Source of the DNA: a candidate division KSB1 bacterium
GTDB lineage: Bacteria; Zhuqueibacterota; Zhuqueibacteria; Oleimicrobiales; Geothermoviventaceae
DNA: 52,400 bases
Direction of reading: 5' to 3'
Assembly (NCBI GenBank): GCA_034506315.1
Contig: JAPDPT010000017.1
Span: 1 to 52,400, forward strand
Position numbers and translations under genes: made by a program. The notes under the pieces were generated by a model. The model saw only the letters and a list, made by a program, of their open reading frames with translations, was not told where the DNA came from and made no database searches. Below, one piece after another: positions 16,741 through 24,970 of the stretch; the stretch's first letter is position 1; each line of letters opens with the position of its first letter.

Positions 16741-18825
16741 ATGGCGAAGTTTGAACTGGTGACGGATCTTGTGCCGAGAGGGGACCAGCCGAAGGCCATC
16801 CAGCAGCTAACGGAGGGGATTCGGCAGGGAAAGCGATTCCAGACCCTCCTCGGCGTCACGGGAAGCGGGAAGACCTTCACCATGGCCCACGTGATCGCCA
16901 ACGTGGGTAAGCCTACCATTGTCATCTCGCACAACAAGACCCTCGCCGCGCAGCTATACGGCGAACTCAAAGGCTTCTTTCCCAAGAACGCCGTCGAGTA
17001 CTTCATCAGTTACTACGACTACTACCAGCCGGAAGCCTATGTGCCGGAAACCGATTTGTACATCGAAAAGGACGCCTCGATCAATGAGGAGATCGACCGC
17101 CTGCGCCTCAAGGCCACCAGCGCCCTCCTGTCCCGCGACGACGTGATCATCGTATCTTCTGTGTCCTGCATCTACGGTTTGGGCTCTCCAGAGGACTGGC
17201 GGGAACTTCTGGTGTTCCTCCACGTGGGGCAGCGCATCGACCGGGACGAGGTACTGCGGCAGCTTGTAGACATCCACTACCAGCGCAACGATTACGACTT
17301 TCGCCGCGGCACGTTTCGCGTGCGGGGCGATATCGTCGAGGTCATCCCCGCCTCAGAGAAGGAAGCGGTGCGAATTGAGCTTTGGGGGGACGAAATCGAG
17401 CGCATCTCCTACGTCGACGCCCTCACCGGTGAGGTGTTGCGCGATGTAGACCGGGTGGCCATCTACCCGGCCAAGCATTACGTGACCTCCTACCCGCGCC
17501 TCCAACGCGCCATCGAAGAGATCAAGAAGGAGCTGGAGGAGCGCCTGGAGTATTTCCGCTCCCAGGGAAAGTATCTCGAGGCCCAGCGCCTGGAGATGCG
17601 GACCCTGTACGACATCGAAATGATGCAGGAACTCGGCTATTGCCCCGGCATCGAGAACTACTCCCGATACCTCTCGGGCCGCAAACCCGGCGAGAGACCC
17701 TATACCCTTCTGGACTACTTCCCAAAAGACTATCTGATGATCATTGACGAATCGCACGTGACGATCCCCCAGATCCAAGGGATGTACCACGGCGATCGCT
17801 CGCGCAAAGAGACCTTAGTGGAACACGGCTTCCGTTTACCCTCGGCCCTCGACAACCGACCCCTCAACTTCGAGGAGTTCGAGTCCCTGATCAACCAGTG
17901 TATCTTCGTATCCGCAACCCCTGGGGAGTACGAAATTCGCAAGTCCGGCGGCGAGGTGGTCGAGCAAATCATCCGTCCAACCGGACTGGTCGACCCCGAG
18001 ATCGTGGTCAAGCCCACCAAGGGGCAGATCGACGACCTGATCTCGGAGATCCACGAGAGGGTAGCACGCGGGGAGAGGGTACTGGTCACCACCCTGACGA
18101 AGCGGATGGCCGAGGAGTTGACCGATTACCTGGCGGGAGTGGGCATTCGCGTCCGGTACCTGCACTCGGAGATCGAAGCCTTAGACCGGGTGGAAATCCT
18201 CCGGGACCTGCGGCTTGCGGAGTTCGACGTGCTGGTGGGGATCAACCTCTTGCGAGAGGGGCTGGACCTACCGGAGGTTTCCCTCGTGGCCGTGCTCGAC
18301 GCCGATAAGGAAGGTTACCTGCGGTCCGAGACCGCCCTCATCCAGGTAGCCGGTCGCGCCGCCCGAAATGCGGCGGGCAAGGTAATCTTCTACGCCGATA
18401 CGATTACCAAGTCGATGCAGCGGGCCATTGAGGAGACCGAGCGGCGACGCAAGATTCAGATGGAGTACAATCAGCAGCACGGAATCATCCCTCAGACCAT
18501 TGTGAAGTCGGTGGACCAGGTGCTGGGGGCCACGCGCGTGGCCGACGCCAAGGCCCCTAAGTGGGGGGAGCGGAAGCGAGCAGCGGTGCGCGAGGAGCTT
18601 CGCGCCCGCTGGCGCAGGCTCAGTCCCCTGGAACGAGAGGACTTCCTGGAGGACCTCGAGCAGGAGATGATGGCCGCGGCGGCCAACCTGGAGTTCGAAC
18701 GGGCGGCCGAGCTCCGTGATCTTATCGCCGAATTGCGGGGACAGAAACGGGGCGGGAGCTGGGCCCGCTCCGCCGCCGCAGCCATTCAAAGAGGGGAGAA
18801 TTCCCACGGCGATTCCGAGGAATAG
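16741..18825 (+). CDS. uvrB: UvrABC system protein B
   Basis: A 694-residue damage-verification helicase of nucleotide excision repair. It takes damaged DNA from UvrA and recruits UvrC. Visible features are Walker A GVTGSGKT (38-45), the beta-hairpin region [12 protein letters not shown] (91-102) that clamps the strand, DESH in the helicase core, helicase motifs V and VI ([10 protein letters not shown] and QVAGRAARN), and a C-terminal UVR domain ([13 protein letters not shown]) that contacts UvrC. The ATG at 16741 follows GAGGAAACC; a TTG 12 bp upstream is the only other start. It has its own strong promoter and is followed 42 bp later by purD. Confidence 0.97.
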   Translation: MAKFELVTDLVPRGDQPKAIQQLTEGIRQGKRFQTLLGVTGSGKTFTMAHVIANVGKPTIVISHNKTLAAQLYGELKGFFPKNAVEYFISYYDYYQPEAYVPETDLYIEKDASINEEIDRLRLKATSALLSRDDVIIVSSVSCIYGLGSPEDWRELLVFLHVGQRIDRDEVLRQLVDIHYQRNDYDFRRGTFRVRGDIVEVIPASEKEAVRIELWGDEIERISYVDALTGEVLRDVDRVAIYPAKHYVTSYPRLQRAIEEIKKELEERLEYFRSQGKYLEAQRLEMRTLYDIEMMQELGYCPGIENYSRYLSGRKPGERPYTLLDYFPKDYLMIIDESHVTIPQIQGMYHGDRSRKETLVEHGFRLPSALDNRPLNFEEFESLINQCIFVSATPGEYEIRKSGGEVVEQIIRPTGLVDPEIVVKPTKGQIDDLISEIHERVARGERVLVTTLTKRMAEELTDYLAGVGIRVRYLHSEIEALDRVEILRDLRLAEFDVLVGINLLREGLDLPEVSLVAVLDADKEGYLRSETALIQVAGRAARNAAGKVIFYADTITKSMQRAIEETERRRKIQMEYNQQHGIIPQTIVKSVDQVLGATRVADAKAPKWGERKRAAVREELRARWRRLSPLEREDFLEDLEQEMMAAAANLEFERAAELRDLIAELRGQKRGGSWARSAAAAIQRGENSHGDSEE

Positions 18826-18867
18826 ACACCACGCCGATCAGCACCGCAACGGGAGCAAGGGCACGTG

Positions 18868-20166
18868 ATGAAGGTTCTCGTCATCGGCAGCGGCGGTCGG
18901 GAACACGCCCTCGTCTGGAAGATCGCCCAAAGCCCTCTGGTGGACAAAGTCTACTGCGCTCCGGGTAACGCCGGGATCTGCCAGATGGCGGAGTGCGTCG
19001 ATCTCCCCGTCTCCGACTTCGATGCGCTTCTTCGCTTTGCCCAGCGCAAGAGAATCGATCTCACCGTGGTCGGACCGGAAGCGCCGCTGGTAGCGGGCAT
19101 TGCGGACTTGTTCCGCGCGCACGGCTTGTTGGTCTTTGGCCCGGACCGGCAAGCCGCCGAGATCGAGGGGAGCAAGGCATTCGCCAAGTACCTAATGGAC
19201 CGTTACGGGGTCCCCACGGCCGACTGCGTGGTCTTCAGCGACCCTGAGGAAGCGCTGTCCTATGCACAGCGCGAGCCCTTGCCAATGGTTGTCAAAGCGG
19301 ACGGCCTGGCCGCGGGCAAGGGCTCCATCGTCTGTAGGACGCGTCAGGAAGCCGTGCAGGCTGTCCAGCAGATCATGGTCGATCGGATATTCGGTGAGGC
19401 CGGTTCGAAGGTGGTGATCGAGGAGTACCTCGAAGGGGAAGAAGCTAGCATTCTCGCCATCACCGATGGGGAACGAATGGTGATCCTGCCTCCATCCCAG
19501 GACCACAAACCCATCTACGACGGAGATAAGGGCCCCAACACCGGCGGGATGGGGGCCTATTGCCCTGCTCCTGTGGTGGACCGGACCGTTCTGGAGCGCG
19601 TGCGCATCGAGATCCTGGAACCCACCATCCGAGGTATGGCTCAGGAGGGAAGACCCTATCGGGGCTGCCTGTACGCGGGCCTGATGATCACCTCAGAGGG
19701 CCCGAAAGTGGTCGAATTCAACTGCCGCTTCGGCGATCCGGAGACCCAGGCGGTGCTACCTGCAATCGACGAAGACTTGGTCCCGCTCCTGCAAGGAGCG
19801 GCAGCGGGAAATCTGCCGACTCAGGGGGTCCTGGAAGCAAAGCGTTGGGCCGTGTGTGTGGTCATGGCGTCAGGGGGGTACCCAGGTCCCTATGAGAAGG
19901 GGAAGGTCATTCATGGCCTCGACCGGAGCTTCCCCAATGACGTGATCATCTTCCACGCAGGCACGAGGCGGGAAAAGGACCAACTTCTCACCGATGGTGG
20001 CAGGGTCCTGGGCGTAACCGGTCTTGGCTCTTCCGTCACCGAAGCCATCGAGCGGGCGTACTGGGCGGTGGGCAAGATTGCCTTCGATGGCGCCTACTAC
20101 CGGAAGGACATCGGGCAGAAGGCCGTGCGTCGACTTCAGAACATGGCTCGCAACCGGAGGGCGTGA
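18868..20166 (+). CDS. purD: Phosphoribosylamine-glycine ligase
   Basis: A 432-residue ATP-grasp ligase that makes glycinamide ribonucleotide, the second step of purine synthesis. The start MKVLVIGSGGREHAL is the PurD N-domain. The ATP-grasp core has VVKADGLAAGKG, VIEEYLEGEEASI, PSQDHKP and NTGGMGAY, and FNCRFGDPETQ contributes metal ligands. Length matches E. coli PurD (429). A GTG directly before the ATG is also possible as start; GGGAGCAAGGG lies upstream of both. It follows uvrB closely, and its TGA overlaps the next gene's ATG. The other pur genes are not here. Confidence 0.96.
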   Translation: MKVLVIGSGGREHALVWKIAQSPLVDKVYCAPGNAGICQMAECVDLPVSDFDALLRFAQRKRIDLTVVGPEAPLVAGIADLFRAHGLLVFGPDRQAAEIEGSKAFAKYLMDRYGVPTADCVVFSDPEEALSYAQREPLPMVVKADGLAAGKGSIVCRTRQEAVQAVQQIMVDRIFGEAGSKVVIEEYLEGEEASILAITDGERMVILPPSQDHKPIYDGDKGPNTGGMGAYCPAPVVDRTVLERVRIEILEPTIRGMAQEGRPYRGCLYAGLMITSEGPKVVEFNCRFGDPETQAVLPAIDEDLVPLLQGAAAGNLPTQGVLEAKRWAVCVVMASGGYPGPYEKGKVIHGLDRSFPNDVIIFHAGTRREKDQLLTDGGRVLGVTGLGSSVTEAIERAYWAVGKIAFDGAYYRKDIGQKAVRRLQNMARNRRA

Positions 20167-21101
20167 TGCGAATTCTCGTAACGGGAGGCGCAGGATTCAT
20201 CGGCTCGCATGTGGTGGACGCGTACATCGAGCAGGGGCACGAGGTCCACGTGGTGGACAATCTTTCGACCGGCCGCAGGGAAAATCTCCACCCGCGGGCG
20301 ATCTTCCACCTGCTGGACATTCGGGACCCGGCAATCACCGACTTCGTGGCGGAGGGAGGGTTCGACGTCCTGAATCACCACGCCGCCCAAATGGACGTCC
20401 GACGATCGGTAGAGGACCCCGTTTACGACGCTGAGGTGAACGCGATCGGCACGCTGCGTCTTCTGGAGGGCGCCCGAAGAGGTGGGGTGCGAAAGGTCAT
20501 CTTTGCTTCGACAGGGGGAGCGATCTACGGCGAGCAGGACTACTTCCCCGCCGATGAAGAGCATCCCTTGCGCCCCGTATCCCCCTACGGCGTAACCAAA
20601 CTGATCGGGGAGAAGTACCTGCACTACTATCACTTCGTTCACGGCCTCTCTTACGTGGTCCTGCGCTACTCCAACGTGTACGGACCACGGCAGAGCCCGC
20701 ACGGCGAAGCGGGGGTGATAGCTATTTTCGCCGAACGCCTTCTGCGAAACCAACAGCCCGTGATCAATGGGGACGGCCTCCAGACGCGCGACTTCGTCTA
20801 CGTAGGCGACGTCGTTCGGGCTAACCTCATGGCTCTGGAATATGGCCCGACCGATGTTTTCAACATCGGCACTGGGATCGAGACGGACGTGAACACCATT
20901 TTCTACAAACTGCGGGAGCTCACGGGATCGCCGATGCCCGAGAAACACGGGCCTGCCAAGGCAGGGGAACAGCGGCGCAGCGTGCTGGATATCGCCAAGG
21001 CCCGCAGGGTCCTGGGCTGGGAACCCCAGGTCTCGCTGGACGAGGGACTGCGAAAGACGGTCGAGTATTTCCGCGCGCGCCTTGCGGAGGCGGCGTCTTA
21101 G
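20166..21101 (+). CDS. NAD-dependent epimerase/dehydratase, UDP-glucose 4-epimerase-like
   Basis: A 311-residue extended short-chain dehydrogenase acting on a nucleotide sugar. It has the Rossmann motif GGAGFIG (7-13), DNLSTG after the second strand, STGGAIYG (115-122), the catalytic YGVTK pair (Tyr141, Lys145), and RYSNVYGPRQ. The DNLSTGRREN loop and overall length resemble the short GalE forms common in thermophiles and FCB bacteria. The exact sugar is not determined, so no symbol is given. The ATG overlaps the purD stop (TGATG) and GGAGGGC lies just upstream, so it is coupled to purD. Likely a supplier of sugars for LPS or other surface glycans, given lptE and a glycosyltransferase downstream. 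Confidence 0.9.
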   Translation: MRILVTGGAGFIGSHVVDAYIEQGHEVHVVDNLSTGRRENLHPRAIFHLLDIRDPAITDFVAEGGFDVLNHHAAQMDVRRSVEDPVYDAEVNAIGTLRLLEGARRGGVRKVIFASTGGAIYGEQDYFPADEEHPLRPVSPYGVTKLIGEKYLHYYHFVHGLSYVVLRYSNVYGPRQSPHGEAGVIAIFAERLLRNQQPVINGDGLQTRDFVYVGDVVRANLMALEYGPTDVFNIGTGIETDVNTIFYKLRELTGSPMPEKHGPAKAGEQRRSVLDIAKARRVLGWEPQVSLDEGLRKTVEYFRARLAEAAS

Positions 21102-21123
21102 CTGAGTCTGCATTCGAGGAGCC

Positions 21124-22371
21124 GTGTCGGTGGGACCGAATCCGGACGACAGACTCGAGCCCGAAGAGGCCGAGGCGCTGGTGGAAGTAGGGCTGCGTCG
21201 GGAGCTTCCCCCCGCCCTCACGCGTCACGACTTCGAGCGCGAGTTCGGGTTGGTGGGTCGCTCTCGTCCCATGCTGCAGCTCTACGAGACCATCGAGCAG
21301 GTGGCCCCGACGGACATTAGCGTGCTCATCATTGGCGAGAGCGGCTCGGGCAAGGAGCTCGTGGCGCGGGCCATCCATGGCCTCTCCCACCGTCGCTACG
21401 GTCCCCTGATCATCGTGAACTGCGGCGCCATCCCGGAAGGCATCATCGAATCGGAGTTGTTCGGGCACGAGAGAGGCGCATTCACGGGCGCCGTCGGTAC
21501 CCGCAAGGGCTATTTCGAGGCGGCCGACGGCGGCACCATCTTCCTCGATGAGATCGGAGAAATGCCCCTCTCAACCCAGGTGAAAGTCCTGCGTGTGCTC
21601 GAGGGCAAGGAGTTCATGCGCGTCGGCAGCACGCAGGTACGCCGCGTCGATGTGCGGGTCATCGCCGCCACGAATCGGGACCTCTGGGAACGGGTGGAAC
21701 AGGGCGAGTTCCGAGAAGATCTCTACTATCGCCTGAATGCGGTGACCATTCGCGTGCCGCCTCTGCGGGAGCGCCCCGAGGACATTCCCCTCCTGGTGCG
21801 CAAGTTCACCCATGATTTCTGCCGGCAAAACCGCATTGAGTTCGAGGGCTTCACCGACGGTGCCATGCGCCTGCTGCAGGAGTACCCCTGGCCCGGCAAT
21901 GTGCGGGAGCTAAAGAACCTGGTGGAAAGCGTGATCGTGCTGGAGCGCGGGCGCAAAGTCAACGAGCTGACCATCGCCCGCTACCTGAAATTGCCCAGCC
22001 CGGATCGCAAGACCCTCCCGGTCCGCATCGGTCGCCCCAAGGAGGAAGTCGAGCGGGAATTCCTCTACCGGGCCCTCTTGGACCTGAAGGCAGAAATCGG
22101 GCAATTGCGGGAGTTGATCCTCCAAAGGCTGACCCCCCTGCCCAGTTTGAACCCGTGGAGGGGATCGCCGGAAAATGACGTCCAGGTCACCGACGTACAG
22201 GCATCACCTGCCTCCTTTGACCGTGACATCTCCCTTGAGGAGATGGAGAAGGAACTGATTGCCCGCACTCTGCAGCGATACGGCGGCAATCGCCGGCGAG
22301 CCGCCAAAGCCCTGAAGATCAGCGAGCGGACGCTGTACCGGAAGATCAAAGAGTACCAGCTACCCTACTGA
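21124..22371 (+). CDS. Sigma-54-dependent transcriptional activator without receiver domain
   Basis: A 415-residue bacterial enhancer-binding protein. Only about 40 residues precede the AAA+ domain, so there is no phosphorylation receiver, GAF or PAS domain. The AAA+ core has Walker A GESGSGKE (71-78), the sigma-54 contact loop GAFTGA (118-123), Walker B GGTIFLDEIGE (136-146) and the PLRERPEDI region. The last 40 residues are a Fis-type helix-turn-helix (GGNRRRAAKALKISERTLYRKI). The start is GTG after GAGGAGCC. It sits 22 bp after the epimerase gene and 13 bp before lptE. Its activity may be set by expression level or an unseen partner protein. Targets are unknown. Confidence 0.92.
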   Translation: MSVGPNPDDRLEPEEAEALVEVGLRRELPPALTRHDFEREFGLVGRSRPMLQLYETIEQVAPTDISVLIIGESGSGKELVARAIHGLSHRRYGPLIIVNCGAIPEGIIESELFGHERGAFTGAVGTRKGYFEAADGGTIFLDEIGEMPLSTQVKVLRVLEGKEFMRVGSTQVRRVDVRVIAATNRDLWERVEQGEFREDLYYRLNAVTIRVPPLRERPEDIPLLVRKFTHDFCRQNRIEFEGFTDGAMRLLQEYPWPGNVRELKNLVESVIVLERGRKVNELTIARYLKLPSPDRKTLPVRIGRPKEEVEREFLYRALLDLKAEIGQLRELILQRLTPLPSLNPWRGSPENDVQVTDVQASPASFDRDISLEEMEKELIARTLQRYGGNRRRAAKALKISERTLYRKIKEYQLPY

Positions 22372-22384
22372 TCGGATTTCGCTG

Positions 22385-22903
22385 ATGTCGAGGAAGAGAA
22401 GGAAGCGGATCGCAAAGCTGCTTTTCTTGCTCTCCGCTGTGGCGGCAGCGGAAGGGTGCGGTATCTATACCTTCTCCGGTTCCTTGCCTCGCTACCTGCA
22501 TACCGTCGCCATCCCCCTCTTCGACGACCGCACTTCCGAGTTCGGGATCAAGGAGGACCTGACCGACGCCCTTGTCGAGCAGTTCACGCGCGACAACATT
22601 CTGACGGTGACCAAGGACGAGCGAAGCGCCGACTCCATCCTTCACGGGACCATCCTCCGGGTGGAGGACCGGCCGGGCCAGTTCGACGCGGAGGAGAGGG
22701 TCCGGGAGATTCGGGTGTACATCACCTGCCAGGTCCGGTTCGAGGACCGCGTGAAGCGGCGAGTGCTGTGGGAGGGCGTAGTCTCCCAGTGGGGCGCCTA
22801 TGATCCCGACACCGAAGGCCCCCAGGGACGTGTGCAGGCCCTCCGGGAAGCTCTACGGAAGTTAGCTGAGGATATCGTGAACAAGATTGTGTCCACCTGG
22901 TGA
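22385..22903 (+). CDS. lptE: LptE-like LPS-assembly lipoprotein
   Basis: A 172-residue outer-membrane lipoprotein expected to plug and assist the LptD barrel in LPS insertion. A basic start (MSRKRRKRIAK) and a hydrophobic stretch lead to Cys25 in AAEGC. The glutamate two residues before the cysteine is unusual for a lipobox. CGIYTFSGSLPRYLHTVAIPLFDDRT is the LptE-like start seen in FCB bacteria, followed by LVEQFTRDN and a C-terminal REALRKLAEDIVNKI. It follows the sigma-54 activator by 13 bp; its TGA overlaps a possible GTG start of the TPR gene. Sigma-54 activator next to lptE is a gene order I recall from Bacteroidota-related genomes. Confidence 0.85.
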   Translation: MSRKRRKRIAKLLFLLSAVAAAEGCGIYTFSGSLPRYLHTVAIPLFDDRTSEFGIKEDLTDALVEQFTRDNILTVTKDERSADSILHGTILRVEDRPGQFDAEERVREIRVYITCQVRFEDRVKRRVLWEGVVSQWGAYDPDTEGPQGRVQALREALRKLAEDIVNKIVSTW

Positions 22904-22947
22904 ACGAGACGCGAGTTTGCAGAAGGCCTTACCCGCGAGGTGGGGAA

Positions 22948-23904
22948 ATGACACCTGAGGAAACCCGCTCGTTGGAGCTACGCGTGCAGGACAATCCAGC
23001 CTCCACGCTCTTCGCCCGTCTGGCCCACCATTACTGTGAGCTGGGACGACTGGACGAAGCCATTGACCTCTGCCGGCGAGGCCTCGAACACCACCCCGGG
23101 TACGCAACGGCATACATCATCCTGGCCAAGGCGTACCGGAAGAAAGGCGAGCTCGAGGCCGCGGAAGCAGCCCTGAACAAAGCGCTGGAACTTGAGCCGC
23201 ACAACCCGGTGGCCCTCGGTCTCCTGGCCCAGCTTTTCCGCGCCCACCGAGCCTTTTCGAAGGCTAGAGAGCAGTACGAGACGATCCTCAGACTCGATCC
23301 CCTAGACGAGGTGGCCAGGCTGGAGCTGGAGAGCCTTCGAAGCTTGGAAGAGGAGACGGCACCCCCGGTCGATCAGCGTTCAGTACCCCCGCCACCGGAA
23401 ACGACGCCTTCCTTCGTCCCGCAGCCAGAAGAGGAAGTCCGTGAGCTGGCGGAGGAGGAGGTTGAGGAAGTCATCGACGAGATCTTTGAGACGGGCGTTC
23501 CCAGCGGGCAAAGCTTCGAGCCCGAGGTAGAGCTGGAGGAGTGGGAGGAGGCTCCGCCCCAGCCCTTTGAAGAGACCAGCTCCCCCGAGGACGAGCTAAG
23601 AGAGATATTCGGGCTCGAGGAGGAGGAAGAGAAAACCGTCGCCCCTCCGGCGCCGGAACCCCCACCTGCCCCTACCCCGCAAGCAACGCAGGAGCCTACG
23701 CCTTCTGCACCGGGAACTCCTCCCCGCCGATCGACTCTTGTGACCCCAACACTGGGAGAGATTTACGCCGCCCAGGGCCAGTACGCAAAAGCTATTGGCG
23801 TCTTCCAGGTGCTGAAGGAGCGCGATCCAGACAATCCTGAATGGGACCGCAAGATTGAAATGCTGAAGCGCAAGATGCTCGAGGCCGGGGGTAGCGAAGA
23901 CTGA
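22948..23904 (+). CDS. TPR protein with acidic proline-rich linker
   Basis: A 318-residue soluble protein. Residues 1-135 contain about three tetratricopeptide repeats (LGRLDEAIDLCRRGLEHHP, KGELEAAEAALNKALELEP, HRAFSKAREQYETILRLDP). A stretch of about 130 residues dominated by Glu and Pro follows. A last TPR-like unit lies near the C-terminus (AQGQYAKAIGVFQVLKERDP). TPRs act as protein-binding scaffolds; the partner is unknown. I prefer the ATG at 22948, which has GAGGTGGGGAA before it. A GTG at 22900 overlapping the lptE stop would add 16 residues without TPR character. No signal peptide is visible. Context suggests a role in envelope assembly, which is only inference. Confidence 0.8.
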   Translation: MTPEETRSLELRVQDNPASTLFARLAHHYCELGRLDEAIDLCRRGLEHHPGYATAYIILAKAYRKKGELEAAEAALNKALELEPHNPVALGLLAQLFRAHRAFSKAREQYETILRLDPLDEVARLELESLRSLEEETAPPVDQRSVPPPPETTPSFVPQPEEEVRELAEEEVEEVIDEIFETGVPSGQSFEPEVELEEWEEAPPQPFEETSSPEDELREIFGLEEEEEKTVAPPAPEPPPAPTPQATQEPTPSAPGTPPRRSTLVTPTLGEIYAAQGQYAKAIGVFQVLKERDPDNPEWDRKIEMLKRKMLEAGGSED

Positions 23905-24001
23905 AGGCGAGGTTTTCCTGCGCGCAGCCCGCTCTACGGTCCCGGGAAGCGAAAAGCTGGGGTTTGACAGGACAGTCCCGCTCCCGGACAGATCAGAGGG
24001 A

Positions 24002-24901
24002 ATGGCAGTGGCAGGTGGGACTCCGCGGCTCACCGTAGTGGTGGTCACCTACAACTCCGCTCCCCACGTAGAAGGCTGCCTTTCCTCTCTGGCGCGCGCG
24101 GCGGAAGGATTCCAGACTTGGGTCCGCATCGTCGACAATGCCTCCGGCGACCGCACGGCCGAAATTGCCGAGAAGGTGGCTCACACGCTCCAGAGACCTT
24201 CGCTTCGGTTCGAGCTGGTTCGAGCAGACTCGAACCTGGGCTTCACCCGAGCCATGAACCTGGCTTTGGCGGGGACGGAGGCTGAGTTTTTCCTTTGGCT
24301 AAACCCCGACGTCCGGGTGGAACAGGATTGCCTCCGAATCCTCCGCGACGTGCTGGAAAAGGACCCTCGCTGTGGGGCCGTCGCGCCTCAGCTACGCAAC
24401 CCGGATGGAACAGTTCAACCGTCCTGCCGGAGGTTCCCCCGCCACAGGGATCTATTCTTTGAGCTTTTCGGTCTGTCGCGACTTTTCCCTCGCTCGCCAT
24501 TTTTCGCTGCCTGGAAGATGGGCGACTTTGACCACCGGCACCCTGCCCTTGTGGATCAGCCGCAGGGAGCATGCCTGCTGATGCGCGGCGAGGCCGTCCG
24601 CGACGTGGGGCCCCTGGACGAACGCTTCGTCATGTTTTTCAGCGACGTGGACTACTGCCGCCGCCTCTACCAGGCCGGTTGGCATATCCGTTTCGAACCA
24701 GCGGCTCGTGCTACCCACGAAAAGGGAGCAAGCGTCCGCCAGAACCGTCGGGCGATGATCCGCCTCTCCCACGCGGACTTCGCCCGCTACTTTGACAAGT
24801 GGTACCCATCGGTCGCCTACCGACCGGTCAACCTGCTGGCTCGGGTCGCGCTTCAGGCAGCCCTTCCCTTCCGGCTTCTCACCCTGCCCAGCGGTCGGTA
24901 G
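24002..24901 (+). CDS. Family 2 glycosyltransferase, rhamnosyltransferase-like
   Basis: A 299-residue GT-A glycosyltransferase of the WbbL/rhamnosyltransferase type. It begins LTVVVVTYNSAPHVEGCLSSL, has DNASGDRT, SNLGFTRAMNLAL, WLNPDVR as the metal-binding region and FFSDVDYCRRL as the second acidic motif, and ends with a short hydrophobic tail. Such enzymes add a sugar from a nucleotide donor to LPS, capsule or other surface glycans at the inner membrane. The ATG follows AGAGGGA. It lies 97 bp after the TPR gene and may be read with the envelope genes before it. Donor and acceptor cannot be assigned. Confidence 0.9.
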   Translation: MAVAGGTPRLTVVVVTYNSAPHVEGCLSSLARAAEGFQTWVRIVDNASGDRTAEIAEKVAHTLQRPSLRFELVRADSNLGFTRAMNLALAGTEAEFFLWLNPDVRVEQDCLRILRDVLEKDPRCGAVAPQLRNPDGTVQPSCRRFPRHRDLFFELFGLSRLFPRSPFFAAWKMGDFDHRHPALVDQPQGACLLMRGEAVRDVGPLDERFVMFFSDVDYCRRLYQAGWHIRFEPAARATHEKGASVRQNRRAMIRLSHADFARYFDKWYPSVAYRPVNLLARVALQAALPFRLLTLPSGR

Positions 24902-24970
24902 TGATCGCGGTCAGCCTCTGCGCAGCGGCATCGGAGATCCGGGGGCATCTGGGTTAGCCGAGACTGAACC

